64,000 nt of DNA from Pollenia angustigena. Lineage: Eukaryota; Arthropoda; Insecta; Diptera; Polleniidae. Where the stretch lies: assembly GCA_930367215.1 (NCBI GenBank), contig OV884058.1, forward strand, positions 201,580,208 to 201,644,207, written 5' to 3'. The translations under genes and the position numbers were made by a program. The notes under the pieces are model-generated. The model did not search any database. It saw only the letters and a list, made by a program, of their open reading frames with translations, and had not been told where the DNA came from. Below are positions 1-11,269 of this stretch, piece by piece. Numbering within the stretch: position 1 is the first letter of the stretch; each line of letters begins with the position of its first letter.

Positions 1-151
1 GAAAAATCATCTGTTAACCAAAATTTCAAAATTTTTTTAATAAAATTTAACATGTATCAAAAGATGCCTCAAAAAGGAAAAAAATACACTATCAACTTTA
101 AAAATGCTGCAAAAAGGCTTAAGCTATTTTTGCGGTAAGGGCTCGATATGT
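1..151. repeat. Edge of a dispersed repeat
   Basis: There is no coding signal. The phrase AAAAATGCTGCAAAAAGG occurs here and again near 33575, so this is probably the end of an interspersed repeat cut by the window edge. Confidence 0.3.
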
Positions 152-270
152 GACCAGTGATGCCAGAAATGCAGATTTATCTGCATTTTGCAGCTTTTTT
201 AACCTAAAACTGCAAAAATGCAGATTTGAAGAATTTTGGTTTAAAAATGCAGATTTTTTAGCTCGGTGGA
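152..270. mobile_element. hAT-like terminus (one end only)
   Basis: The stretch starts CAGTGATGCCAGAAATGCAG, close to the CAGTGTTGCCAG start of the hAT element at 49418. Copies of TGCAGATTT and its complement follow as a small subterminal hairpin. No matching right end or target duplication was found, so only one terminus is called. Confidence 0.35.
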
Positions 271-454
271 AACTTCTCTACATTGTCACTTATGTTTGAA
301 CTGTTTCCACTTCTTGCATTGATAAACGAAATATATCAACCATTCATGGAAGAACCGTTTGGAAATAGCTTCATTAGTAGGAATTTTATTCACAACAAAT
401 TACTTAAAAATTAAAAGTTCGCATTGTCTTGATACATTAACTTCGCCGGACTTA

Positions 455-700
455 CTCCCGTGTGGAGAAACTTTTCGATTGAAATGTGAGAACTGAAACA
501 AATACCATAAATTGAAACAAACATGTTTTTCTCACTAAACTGTTACTGTAACATTTTTGGTGTGTAATAGCTGTAACGTAAGGAAATTACTCGCCAAAAA
601 TGTTACAGTAACAGTTTAGTGAGCAAAACATGTTTGTTTAAATTTATGGTATTTTTTTTCATTTCTCACATTTCAATCGAAAAGTCTCTCAACGCGGGAG
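455..700. mobile_element. Foldback MITE with 106-bp arms and TTA target duplication
   Basis: The arms at 455-560 and 594-700 are inverted copies, roughly 93% identical by eye, with a 33-bp spacer. Ends read CTCCCGTGTGGAGAAAC and CTCCCGCGTTGAGAGAC. TTA flanks both sides (452-454 and 701-703). It has no coding capacity. A partial relative lies at 11270-11575. Reading frames inside it are arm artefacts. Confidence 0.8.
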
Positions 701-703
701 TTA

Positions 704-1395
704 CAGAACATGGTCACAAAATACCAATTTTGCCAAAAACGGAGAAAATTTCGATCCGAATCGAAACGCAGAATAGGGGTGAATATTTAATTTTTATTCA
801 TTGAAAGTACCTTATTGAGCTCCCTAATAAAAGCGGCAAGCGTTGTTTTTATGTCAAACCTTCTCATTTTCCTAAAGTTTGTACGAAACAAACTTTGAGA
901 ACGCGAATTCAACATGGTGACTTTAAAGTATGCACAAATGTGTGAAACACAGTTTCTGTAAAGAAAACGTTTTGCAAAACTTATGTCACATATCTGTGAC
1001 TTATTTTTATTGTTCCTAAGTTTAGACAAAAAACTGAAAAAAAATGCTGAGTGGAAAACGTGATATTCGCGTTTCTAAAAATAAAAGGCTCAGTCAAAAA
1101 TATTCCGATTTCTTAATCAAAAATATTTTCTGTTCTGGATTTTCTAAATATAGCGCTATAGCATTCATTATGCTTAAGCTACGGTCAAACTTATTAAATA
1201 TTTTACCAAATAAGCGTAACCCCTTCTTTTGTCCATAGTTAGTGAGATTTAACATGGTCTTAATGTCACAAAATAAACAAATTATAATTAGTATTGTGGT
1301 TATTTTGTTGAACTATTTATGGTTTTTAATCCAAATTTTTAATATTTTTATTTAGGCTTAAGTTCATGAAATTTAATTTTTCATTAAATTATTTT
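704..1395. other. Unassigned A+T-rich stretch
   Basis: Short open frames occur here on both strands, but none has a domain, splice context or repeat structure I recognise. Confidence 0.4.
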
Positions 1396-1587
1396 TATGA
1401 AGAAAGGAATTTTACAACATGAAAATTAATTAAAATTGTTATTGATAATCTTTCATTCTTGACGTGGCTGGGGCTCGAACCCCGGCCGGCAGGTTACCAT
1501 GACATGTTTCGATTGCAACCACTCAATCTCCTCAGATGGATTTGCCGTCTTACACTCGTAGCCATCGATAAAATTCCTTTCTTCATA
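1396..1587. mobile_element. 192-bp MITE with perfect 19-bp terminal repeats and a tRNA-like core
   Basis: The ends are the same 19-mer, TATGAAGAAAGGAATTTTA, in opposite orientation. The core on the minus strand carries a near-consensus RNA polymerase III B box inside a T-arm-like hairpin and, upstream, GATTGAGTGGTTGC, which resembles a tRNA D arm. No acceptor stem can be paired, so it is not a functional tRNA gene. A SINE-like or tRNA-derived module carried in a terminal-repeat element is the best description. Confidence 0.65.
1471..1481 (-). promoter_or_regulatory. Pol III B-box-like site
   Basis: The minus strand reads GGTTCGAGCCC within GGGGTTCGAGCCCC, which matches the tRNA B box and T-loop pattern GGTTCGANNCC. 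Whether it is transcribed is unknown. Confidence 0.5.
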
Positions 1588-2039
1588 TAATCAAATTATA
1601 CTACAAGCCATAGCAAAAAAACTTTTTTTTGTAAGATGTGGTATTATAATCAAAATAAATATTTGAATTGAATGAAATTATTTTTTAGTTTGCTTGTTGG
1701 TCCCGTTTTTTCCTCAAATATTTGACAAGTGTGACCGTAGCTATAGAAATTAAATAACACAATTTAGCACTTTTTTCATATTTTTAAAATACCCAAGCTT
1801 TTTTGTGTTTTCAAAAATATGGTTGCATGTGATAAAAACCTGCAACTATATTATAGTTAAATCAGTACACCATAACGAAACCACATTATAATATTTACTA
1901 CAAAAATTTTGTACAAATGTTTTCAAGCATAATGTTAATGTTGATAAAAAAAAAAACCTGTCAAACAATTAATCCCGTGGTAAGCAAATTAATGACGTTA
2001 TAACCGTAACATGATCGAAGGCTTCCTTACGTAGTACTG
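1588..2039. other. Unassigned A+T-rich stretch
   Basis: I see no gene, terminal repeat or tandem array here. Confidence 0.4.
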
Positions 2040-2047
2040 ATTTAAAC

Positions 2048-2599
2048 CAGTGTTCGAAAATAAACAGTACATTATTTAGCGTTCGGCTCACACGCCGAAG
2101 AACGATATCTATTTTTTTAGTGTTTGTGTAAACATACACAAACCTTAATACCGTTCGTAACTATTTTCAAGAATGAACCGAACATTATATAATTAATTAT
2201 ATAATTATATAAATTCGTTAAAAAACAGAACAATTGTAGTGATACTGTAGAAAAACATTATATTTTAATGTTCTATAATGTTTTTTTCGTGTGTGTATTT
2301 TGTTTTTGTAAAAAATGTTTGGTTTTTTTTTATCAGCAAAAAGCGACGAACATTAACGAGCCGAACCGAACACATTGAAGTTCGTGGATTTAAAAAAAAA
2401 ACCGAACGGAATTTAATGTTCTCATCATTTGTTGAGTATGATGAAAACAGCATTATTTTTGTGTTCGAAAGATGACAAACAGGGAAACGTTATTTTTTTT
2501 AATGAATTTCTACACAAACACTATTAGCGTTTGTGTTTTCCACAAATCTACCGAACCGAACATTAAAGAACGATATTTAGTGTTTATTTTCGAACACTG
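2048..2599. mobile_element. hAT-type nonautonomous element (CAGTGTTCG family), complete
   Basis: The inverted ends CAGTGTTCGAAAATAAAC and GTTTATTTTCGAACACTG are flanked by a perfect 8-bp duplication ATTTAAAC (2040-2047 and 2600-2607), the hAT hallmark. The 552-bp interior repeats GAACATTA/TAATGTTC motifs and encodes no transposase. Other copies lie at 12139-12509, 52070-52378 and 56164-56345. The overlapping sense and antisense frames of 62-65 codons inside it are artefacts. Confidence 0.88.
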
Positions 2600-3184
2600 A
2601 TTTAAACATCCATGACAGTTGAAAAATAAGAAATTTCTTAAAATTAGCTAAAAACCCAAAAAATTTACATTAACTCTTAATCAAGAAAATGACAATAGTA
2701 TTTATTGACATCATTTTTTTCTTTCTTTCAATCGTGCTGTGCGTTTTAAAATTTCATATTTTTTCTTTCTAGAATTTGAATAATTTCTAATAATATGTTC
2801 AAGGCCTTTAAAAGAATATTAAAACACTGTTAGCATTGTGCTTCATTATTTAATAATTTAAACAAAAACACTGAATTAATTCAGATTAAAGTCATAATTT
2901 ACGATAAATAAAATATTTGTTAGCAAAGTAAACAATTTAATTCAGGTTAACAAAAACAAAAAATTTTAAATCAATAAACAAAACTAATAACAAAATAAAG
3001 TTTACCAAAAGATTTGCATTAAAATGTTAACGAAAAAATCAAAATAAATATGCCCCACACTTGTTGTACGTGTTTGACTGATAAAGACATGTAAAAATTT
3101 AACAGTAAAAGTATTCGCTAATTCCTGCGTTTTTTGTTTCAACCATGATGAAATAAACAGGTGGCATAACTACGCCAGATGATA

Positions 3185-3445
3185 TTTCATATTACCATTT
3201 TGAAAAAAAAAAAATTTTTCAACAAAAGTGCCTAAATTTTAAAAGAAAACACAAAAATTTATTTAATATTCAATTTGTTCAAAAATATAAAAAATATTAA
3301 ACAAAAAAACGGAAAACTTGACAAATGGTAACGCTGCTTTCAGAGAAATTCCATTTTGTCAGTGATGCCACAATAATTATAGAACTTGTTGCCACTTTTC
3401 TAGTGATGATACTAAAAATATCGAAAAATGTAAAAGGGAACAAAA
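3185..3445 (-). repeat. Partial copy of the TAGCC-TTTTCACAC MITE family
   Basis: In reverse orientation this matches the interior of the element at 15037-16328, including GTGATGCCACAATAATTATA and the TTTTCTAGTGATGA stretch. It is cut at 3446, where another copy of the same family starts. Confidence 0.6.
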
Positions 3446-4060
3446 TACCCTTTGTACACTTGCATACATTTCGGAGGAACGCATGGAAGATGTTCAAAAT
3501 GTGAATTACGCGTTAACACTTGAAACATCTAAAATTTAGTGCCGGCTCACTCACGTTAAGTTTGACTCTTAAAGTCTTGATCTTTTAAGAGAATGCCATA
3601 TCTGTTCCCCTCTCTCCTAAAAGCTAAAGAATTGACGAGTCAAACTTGACGTGTGTGAACCGGCACTTACTATCAATAAAAAATGTCACCATTTCTGAAA
3701 AAAACTTTTAATTTTTAAATTTGTTTTTTACATAATTAAAAAAATTTTAAAAGAAAACACCAGAATATATTTGACGTCAATTTGTTTAAAATTTAAAAAA
3801 ATTACACAAAAACAGACTTGCAAAGAAGTAAACACTTGACAACTGGTGACGCTGTTTAAAAATATGCAGTTTTGTCAGTGCTGCCACCGTAATATTAGAA
3901 TTTGTCGGCCTTTTTCTAGTGATGGCACTAGAAAAATCGAAAAGATGGAAAAGGGAACAAAATGAGATGGTAACATTTTGTAAAGATGATGAAAATTTTT
4001 GATTTTAGCTCTATGTATTTCTTATGGAAAATGTTAAATATTGACAAGTGTGAAAAGGCT
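3446..4060 (-). mobile_element. TAGCC-TTTTCACAC MITE family copy, interrupted
   Basis: It starts TACCCTTTGTACACTTG and ends CAAGTGTGAAAAGGCT, the two ends of this family in reverse. It is split at 3536-3669 by the small GTGCCGG element. Removing that insertion and one TTA restores the continuity seen in other copies. Confidence 0.7.
3539..3666. mobile_element. GTGCCGG palindromic MITE, 128 bp, TTA duplication
   Basis: The terminal repeats read GTGCCGGCTCACTCACG on the left and GTGCCGGTTCACACACG, reversed, on the right. TTA lies at 3536-3538 and 3667-3669. It sits inside another MITE. Relatives lie at 5457-5583, 7422-7681, 35997-36085 and 60267-60394. Confidence 0.85.
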
Positions 4061-4270
4061 GCAACGTAATCCATTTATATATCGCCAAAAGACAGTGCTG
4101 CCACATCAAAAATTCCATAAATAAAACGATAGTTTGAAAATAAAAATCGGCAAAACATAAAAATTAATCCATAACAATACAACTATATGCTACAAACAAA
4201 GCAGAATACAAAACAAAGCAGTAAACAAAAAATATAGAATAGAATTTTGTGAAAAATATTTTATAAAACT

Positions 4271-4666
4271 ACATATCGATACCTTCCCGTAAGAATTTAT
4301 TAAGCGACATTTCTGAAATTGTGTAGGAAACGAAAAAAACGTCTCATTTAGTTATTTATTTTTCGGATTTTATTGAAAGAAACATATTTGGAAAGCGATT
4401 TTCAGAATACAAAACATATTTAAAAATGTGGCTTAGCATAATTTCATTGGCGGATAATACAAATTACAGGGTGCAACATTATTCCAGTGAGAAAACTTGA
4501 CGGTTGATACAATTTTATTTTCACTCTAGTTTCCTTTGCATCCATGATAGGGCAGCGAAACCCAGGCCAAAATGTGGCGCTTAACTTCTAGTATAGTTCC
4601 ACATCAAAAAGTCATTTTCGAAAAAAGTGTCGCTTAATACATTCTTACGGGAAAGTATCGATATGT
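4271..4666. mobile_element. MITE with about 40-bp terminal repeats (ATATCGATAC ends)
   Basis: The left end ACATATCGATACCTTCCCG and the right end, reversed, ACATATCGATACTTTCCCG continue as matching repeats through AATTTATTAAGCGACA. It ends about 100 bp upstream of the coding exon at 4763, so it lies in that gene's promoter or 5' leader. The target duplication is unclear because the ends are palindromic. Confidence 0.7.
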
Positions 4667-4762
4667 ATATAATTTTATTAGTGGTGTTGTTTTAAAATAA
4701 TATAATTATAAAAAAATATTTAGTGTTGGTGTGTAAAGAATTTCGTTTAATAATTTAACAAA

Positions 4763-4831
4763 ATGGCTTTGTCGACAACCACAACATGGGGGACTGATTT
4801 TGACATTTGTTGTCGCATAATATTGGAGCAG
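4763..4831 (+). CDS. First coding exon of an unidentified host gene
   Basis: An ATG in the insect start context AACAAAATGG opens a 23-codon exon, MALSTTTTWGTDFDICCRII followed by LEQ, ending CAG at a consensus splice donor GTGAGT (4832). Codon composition is more gene-like than the surroundings. I do not recognise the protein, and no continuation exon could be placed, so the first intron is long or leaves the window. A foldback repeat begins within a few bases of the donor. Chance remains possible for a short exon, but start context, open frame and donor agree. Confidence 0.5.
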
Positions 4832-4832
4832 G

Positions 4833-5085
4833 TGAGTTACAAAACCCGTTCGTTACAAAATTAAAATAAGATATGACAGTTGATTCTAACAGATCTTTTG
4901 GCGCCTTATGATAAGAAACATACTAATGGTATCAATGCATGTCCTCTTTAATGTTTTTTAAGGACATGCATTGATACTATCAGCAAGTTTTTTCTCATAA
5001 AGCGCCAAAAGAACTGTGAGAATAATTTGTCAACTCGTATTTTTATTTTTGTAACGAACGAGTTTTGCAAACGACCTACTCATTT
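4833..5085. repeat. Nested inverted repeat abutting a splice donor
   Basis: Outer arms TACAAAACCCGTTCGTTACA and, reversed, GCAAAACTCGTTCGTTACA flank inner arms with TCTTTTGGCGC and GGTATCAATGCATGTCCT around a short A/T centre. The whole 250 bp can fold into one stem with gaps. It resembles a MITE lying in the first intron of the exon ending at 4831. Confidence 0.7.
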
Positions 5086-5456
5086 CTTAGTGGCCCGCAA
5101 ATTTGTATGAAAACTGCAACGTTATCGTTCGCTTAAATTTTCGATCATGCTGAAAAGTATATGTGGGCGCAAATCAGCTGTTTGTCGTTGAAATGCAAAC
5201 GACGATAGCGTTCGACATCGTGGGCCAGGCTGCATGTGTATTTTATAGTTGGATAAAACAATTGAGCTACGATATTTTTTATTTGCTCTTTTGCAAAACC
5301 ATTTGCACCAAATACCATATTCCGTTAATGGAGAAATTGCTTTCAAATTTCAATTTGTCTTGTTTACAAATATCAGCTGTTAATAATTTTGCAAAATAGC
5401 GTTACCAATTTGAGTATAGTAAAATTGGCAATGCAAAAAAATATTTTATGATCTTT

Positions 5457-5583
5457 GTGCCGGTTCACACACGTCAAGTTTGACTCGTCAAGTCTTGAGC
5501 TTTTAGGAAAAAGAGTAAAGAGAATGCCATTTATTTTCCCCTCTCTCCTAAAAACTCCAGACTTGACGTGTATGAAAATACAC
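5457..5583. mobile_element. GTGCCGG MITE, degraded copy
   Basis: The left end GTGCCGGTTCACACACGTC is intact. The right end is decayed to GACGTGTATGAAAATACAC. Interior and length match the 128-bp copies. Confidence 0.75.
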
Positions 5584-6151
5584 TTTTATTGCAAAAAATA
5601 AGCTGCCATATTTTGCATTAACATTTTGCCGTTTGCACCAAATATCGAATACAGCTAATGATTTAAAATTGCAAAAATTTTAGAGTAGATTATAAAAACT
5701 AAAGTTTTTATTTTTATTTATTTCTACCAGAGGTTTTGAAACATATAAAACTGAGCAAAATTTTGAGTTTTGTTTTAAAAATTAAACAATAGTTTAAAGT
5801 TAATTCAATTGGTTAGTGGAGCAATTCGTTTGATATGCAGAAACTTTAAAACACGTGTTTTGTTTAAAATATTATAATGGATTATTTTCAGTATTAAGTA
5901 TGATGGACAACATTTAAAAAAGCTTTTCTAATTATGTTACTGAGATTAATTTGTTTGAATTAAACAATTAATCAAACAATATTTATTTTTTAAATTTGCG
6001 AATATAACACAGGCTGTTGTTTTAACTATTCCACCTCACTCTTTTGTTTTTTGGCGTGCTAAAACCGAGTATGAGCCCAGTTTGTTCCCATTACGTCACA
6101 TTCATCCGTTAACGGTACATTTGTGTGTTTTTTCTGTATACTTGTCTTTTT
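5584..6151. other. Unassigned A+T-rich stretch
   Basis: I see no gene or clear repeat here. Confidence 0.4.
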
Positions 6152-6668
6152 TACTACATTTACACCTACGCAAAATCTAGTACTTACGAGATTTCAAGCC
6201 AAATCTAGTTGTTTTTGACTAGATTTCCAATGTAAAACAAAATCTACTTCGTGACTAGATTTCGACGAAATCTACTCTAAATCTAGTAGTACTTCATGAT
6301 GCAACTATGGTTTTTCCAATATAGTACTAAAAATACTTCCCTACACATGAAAAAATTACATTAAAAAAACAAAACAAAATTTAAAAAAAAAAAACTAAAA
6401 AAGTTTTATAAAAATTGTAAAAAAAAACAAAAAAGACGAATAATATTGATAAAAAAAAAATATCGCTGATTATAAATAAAAGGTAATGCAAATTTTTTAA
6501 TGTTTATTTCTTTTTGCGTTTGTATGTGTAACGAAAAAGCTTTTACTCAGTTGTTTTGTTATAAAAAAAAATATCGCTAATGTCAAAAAAGTATAATGTA
6601 AACGCACAAGATTTCGAAGAAGATTTTAAATCAAATCTACAAGATTTCGGCCTAATGTAAATGTAGTA
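6152..6668. mobile_element. Element with CTACATTTACA ends and reiterated AAATCTAG motif
   Basis: The left end reads TACTACATTTACACC and the right end, reversed, TACTACATTTACATTAGG. Just inside both ends are repeated AAATCTAG, GATTTCG and complementary motifs. The middle is poly-A rich and non-coding. Confidence 0.5.
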
Positions 6669-6770
6669 TTAGAGTCGAAATCTAGATTAATAAAAATTTA
6701 TTCTATCTTGAAAGGCTATGCGTTAAAAAGTGACTAATTGACTTCGATCGGATAAAAAATGCCTAACTTA

Positions 6771-7406
6771 AGGAGCGTATAGACGACATGTTTTTGTCAT
6801 CTGACATGTCAAATTTCCCACTGCAAAACACATACATGTCGTGTGTTACCTTTTTAACTTTGCTTCTGTAAAAGTCAGACGCAAAGTCATCTGACAAAAT
6901 TTCAATTAGAGCGTGCTCTATTTTCTTCTGACAAACCATCTGACATCAGAAATCTATGCCGGGAAGAAACTGGCAGCGGCGTCAACTATTGACGGAATCA
7001 TTAGCCGGCTGAAGTTAATATTTTACAATACTAAGATATGTATGCTCATCTTACCATTGAATAGAATTTATGTAAATATATACATAAAAACCGTTTCATT
7101 ATAAAATTCTAAATTGGTATCTTTAAAATAAAAGAAAAAAATGTTAAGATGGCTAAATTATTTTACGGCGCAAATAAATATTTTCGTGGCGGCAGCAAGC
7201 TATTTTGAAACCGAGAACTACTTTGGTTTCTGTAATAACAATGCGAAAAAAAAACAGAGACAATGTCAGAAGCAAATTACATGTACGTTTGTGACCAAAT
7301 ATTATAAACCTTATGTAAAACAGCAATTTTGACAGACATGAACAATTACATGTGACTTGAAAATTTGACATGTCAGATGACAAATACATGTCGTGTACGG
7401 GCGCCT
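6771..7406. mobile_element. MITE with AGGAGCG/AGGCGCC ends, TTA duplication
   Basis: The left end AGGAGCGTATAGACGACATG and the right end, reversed, AGGCGCCCGTACACGACATG continue as matched repeats through GTCATCTGACATGTCAAATT. TTA occurs at 6768-6770 and 7407-7409. The interior is non-coding. Confidence 0.8.
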
Positions 7407-7421
7407 TTATAGTGGATCAAA

Positions 7422-7681
7422 GTGCTGGTTCACACAGGTCAAGTTTACTTGAACAGTTTTATTTAAATTTTCTTTTGAACTTGCGTTCACGTTCATGCAC
7501 AAAATTAATTTTTGTTTTCTTTTCCTTTAACTTTGTAGCTTTTTATTATATTACGGATGAAAAAAGAAAAATACAAAACTGACTGGTACGGTCAAGTATG
7601 TACCCCTTTCCATTCTCTTTACCCCTCTCTCCTAAAAGCTCAAAACTTGAAGAGTCAAACTTGACCTGTGTGAACCAGCAC
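7422..7681. mobile_element. GTGCTGG MITE, long variant with foreign centre
   Basis: The ends GTGCTGGTTCACACAGGTCA are inverted, flanked by AAA on both sides (7419-7421, 7682-7684). The element is twice the length of its 128-bp relatives, with about 130 bp of unrelated sequence in the centre. Confidence 0.75.
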
Positions 7682-7684
7682 AAA

Positions 7685-8805
7685 GCTAAGATTTTATGAA
7701 AATCTTGAAATTTTTCACCAATTACTGGAATTTTGGAAGATGTTTTGTACCACTATTAAAAACCAAATTAATAGTATTATAACCTTATTGTATAGTCCAA
7801 ACTTTAAGTCATGATGGAACGCAATCGGATAAAAACTAAAAAAAGAGTAGACGGTCGGTCTTGACCGGCTATACTTTCTTACTTCTTTTCAATGTTTTCT
7901 TTTGTAGTTAATGAAAATATGGCAACCTAACAACGTGGATTTCTCTATTCCTTTTTGTTTCATTTCTAGAACTCTTCATTTTACCAAATTTGTTTTTTCT
8001 TTTTTTTTTGTCATTCATTTTTCACCGTCCATTGCAACAGTTTTTTTTAAATTCTGCTTTGAAATTGCATTACTTTCCAGTACCCAAGCTCTGTAACTTA
8101 AGTGAGAACTTTTTGCATCGAAAATATGTAAAGCAAAAAATTCCATCCAAGGCGAATTGACTAGAAGTTGAGGTCAACTCTACAACAACACTGCTTCTGT
8201 GGTCGGGTTATCACAAAATTGCTAGTAAAAAAAATTGGTTTGTTTACATAAAAAAATAGTTTGTATATATATTTAAATAGTACATCAAGTTTTCAAAGTA
8301 GAATGATGACCATATCGGGCGATTCTGCTGATGCTTCTGTTAACAAAGGAGAATACAAAATAAGTGAAACATGTGTTACAGGGTTTTGAATTATTCTTAC
8401 ATAAATGCAAATGTTGTCTGAAGCTTCTTCACACTGTTAAAATACACTCAAACCCATTTGATTCTACATGAAATTCACGTTGTTTCAGCTGGAAATAACT
8501 TTCATTCAACGTGATTCCGATTGTTATTTCAATATAAATTACATTTTGCTCTAACTTTACTGCAATGTTAAATTAACATGAATTATAGTTATATCAAAAG
8601 AAAAAAATGTTGTTCGCAGTTATTGTAAAATCAGGTTGAATTAACATGAAACCCGTATGAAGCAAAATCACCACCGAAAAAATTTAAATCAACCTTGTTT
8701 TCGACGTTTTTAACTTGATTCTTTTCTGTGTGTACAAACTTTGATAAGTCGACCACCGAAAAAAACATCATATGTTGACTTGACCCCACCTTCTAGTCAA
8801 TTCAA
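7685..8805. other. Mostly unassigned stretch with a fly repeat scrap
   Basis: Around 7840-7890 a GGTCGGTCTTGACCGGCTAT scrap resembles, in reverse, the start of the repeat at 40772. No gene is supported in the rest. Confidence 0.35.
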
Positions 8806-9521
8806 GGGATGAAACGATACATCTAAGGTATCGATACTTTTACTCGATGTGGTATCGCTCGTAAAGTATCGATACCTACTTAGAATCGTAAAAAAAGTAT
8901 CGATTCTTAGTTACTTGTATGGGTACTTGTATCGGTTTGTATGATAAAAGAATAGAAAGCAGCATTTAAAAACATTCTTATTAGTGTTTTATTACTATAC
9001 AATAAAATAAGAACTTCGACCTATTCGAATTTTTTGTGCAAAACGATAAGTGTAAAGATTGAGACCACTTTTAGTTACCACCTAGTACCAATTTCCTTTC
9101 GAAAAATCTTTTTATCTTAGGAAACAAGTTTTATAGAACGTTCAGGAAAACATCCTTCATTCACCTTTTACTCCAGAAATCAACAATGTCACTATGAATT
9201 TATCTTATATGTAAAGATGTATTTTATTTCCTTTCAATAATTTCTCAAGCTCAAGGTCCGTTTTATATAAAGAATATTTATTTAAAATGTATCCAATATT
9301 TCGCTATCTTAATTGATAGCTTCAGGGATTTTTTGGTTTTTTTATATTTCAAACAAATGTTTTAAAAAAAGCAAATAATATTAAGAAGGTCGAAGAAATT
9401 AAGCTAAATAATTTAGGTATTTTATTTTTAAATTGATAAATATATAATTAAGGGTGGTAACACCATAATCCATTATGTTAATTGTGAGTCACACCTTAAC
9501 GTCAAGTTTTTTTTTCAATAT

Positions 9522-9875
9522 TTGACAACTTCGATTATTGAAAGGTACACAATTGAGCAGCGCGTTAAGATTAATAAAGCCTTTTACGAAAATGGGCGTT
9601 CAATCAAAATGCATTTAATGCACATCGTGATTTTTTTGGTCAGTATAATCGACCAAATGTTTCCACAATCGGGAGAATTGCGCGTAAATTTCAGCAAACC
9701 GGGTCTGTAGGAAATGGGATAATATATGTGCATGCTCCCCAGTTAGTTCTGCGTCTAGCGGCGTCTTCGAAAATGAGGTCGGCCAAGCAATTATCGTGAA
9801 TGGTGTTCGCTATCGCGGGATGATAACGGACTTCCTATAGCCAGAAATTGAGGAAATGGACCTAGACGATATGTG
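9522..9875 (+). pseudogene. Mariner-like transposase remnant
   Basis: Residues YTIEQRVKINKAFYENGRSI, then after a one-base frame slip near 9607 GQYNRPNVSTIGRIARKFQQ, match the N-terminal helix-turn-helix region common in insect mariner-type transposases. A second piece, VNGVRYRGMITDFL, then an in-frame TAG, then PEIEEMDLDDMWF, matches the region just before the second catalytic Asp. The middle of the protein is deleted, and a hAT-type insertion starts at 9892 before the rest of the catalytic domain. It is dead. The family match is from recognition, not a search. Confidence 0.75.
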
Positions 9876-9891
9876 GTTTATAGGTGTGGTC

Positions 9892-10599
9892 TAGAGATGC
9901 CAAACGGGACCAGATCGGGATTTCATATATAAAAGCCAATTTTAAAATTCATATAATTATAATTTAATGTTTATGTATAAGTATTAAAACAAATTAATTC
10001 ATGAAGAATTGAACTCATTACAAAATAAAACTGTTTAATGTATTCTTTTAAAGTAATATGGAAGTATTACGTATAAAAACTTATATTTTAAAAAGATTCT
10101 TAAACAAATCAATGACGTCAGATAATTGATATCTTATTTTATCGCAAACATATGCTGCCGACGAAACCAATATTCGCATTCAACACTTCTGGGTGGTATC
10201 GTAAATAAATAACTACATATATGTTATATGACAATATTTAATTTATTTTATCTCAATTATATATAAGAAGTATATATCTAATAAAATAAACTTATATGTG
10301 TCAAAAGACTTTTGGTAGAACCCAACTTGCATTTTGCGTGCGCAGTTCTATTATCATCCACTTAGAAAAAAGACCCACAATCTGATTTTGTTTTCGTGGT
10401 ACATAATGCATTGCATGTAACATTTATTCACTTATGACTTTTTTGTAACCAGTTAAAAATTAGATTCATGGCCAGTATGTTTTAATATTGAATTTTTACT
10501 AAGCCCAAAATCTCGGGATTTTTATATCAAACCCCGGGATTCGGGACTTAAATTTTTAGAATAATCCCGGGTTTTCGGTATTCGGGATTGGCATCCCTA
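9892..10599. mobile_element. hAT-type nonautonomous element inside the mariner remnant
   Basis: The ends TAGAGATGCCAAACGGGAC and, reversed, TAGGGATGCCAATCCCGAA follow the TAGNG hAT pattern. The flanking 8-mers GTGTGGTC and GTGTTTAC match at 5 of 8 positions, as in an old duplication. The interior is non-coding. Confidence 0.6.
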
Positions 10600-10835
10600 G
10601 TGTTTACTGGTCAAACGGTTTCTTGATACCGTTACTGCTGCTCCAGCTTTGGAAAAAATTCGAAAATTTAAGATTAATTTCAATACCAAAGTTAAACGAT
10701 TACTTTTGACCGATACCGAGTATTTTTTTTACCGATACTACTTGGTACTCGGTTGCTAAGTATCGATTACAAAAATACTTTGTACTTATATAAAAGTATC
10801 GAATGTGTACTTGTATTTACTCGTATCGTCTCAAA

Positions 10836-11260
10836 AAGTGAGAAAAAACTGTGTTTGTAACTGTTGTAAAAATGTCATAACATTGCACCCGAAGCTGATG
10901 TGATATTGCAGACATTAAGAACGTCAGTAACACATATCGTTGACGGCGACCAAAATTTACTAAAATTTAAAATTTTTCAACGACGGCGGCGAAAATACAA
11001 ACGTCGGCTAAACCAAATAATGTAAAGTGCGACTTTAATGTTTGTTGTTTGCAAACGAGCTTTGAAAAATTCGTATATTTTATAAAAATGTTAAAAGCAA
11101 AATAATTAAACAATGGAAAAATGTGCCAAGAACAAAATGTTATTATTATTATTCTTAGCATTTTGCATTTTTAATAGTTTTTTACAGTTAAAATTTTTTC
11201 CCGCCCCATTTTTATTCGTGAGTTTTTTTGACAGTTCAAAGCGGGAACTTTTCTCTCAAA
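10836..11260. other. Unassigned stretch
   Basis: No gene is supported. The 64-codon minus-strand frame at 10967-11161 has no recognisable feature. Confidence 0.35.
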
Positions 11261-11269
11261 AATGCTGTA

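Larger units (their letters stand above)
8806..10835. mobile_element. Composite: decayed element bounded by GTATCGATAC motifs
   Basis: Several GTATCGATAC-like motifs lie at 8828-8915 and again, oppositely oriented, at 10700-10805. Outer ends share only GA(A/G)ACGATAC. Between them lie a broken mariner-like transposase and a hAT-type insertion. The outer element is an inference from motif symmetry; its family is unknown. Confidence 0.4.

Noticed and set aside
1463..1566. A functional tRNA gene on the minus strand
   Set aside because: The T-arm and B box are convincing, but no 7-bp acceptor stem can be paired and the anticodon arm is not evident.
7141..7389. Small genes on both strands
   Set aside because: They fall inside the TTA-flanked MITE at 6771-7406 and partly run through its terminal repeat.
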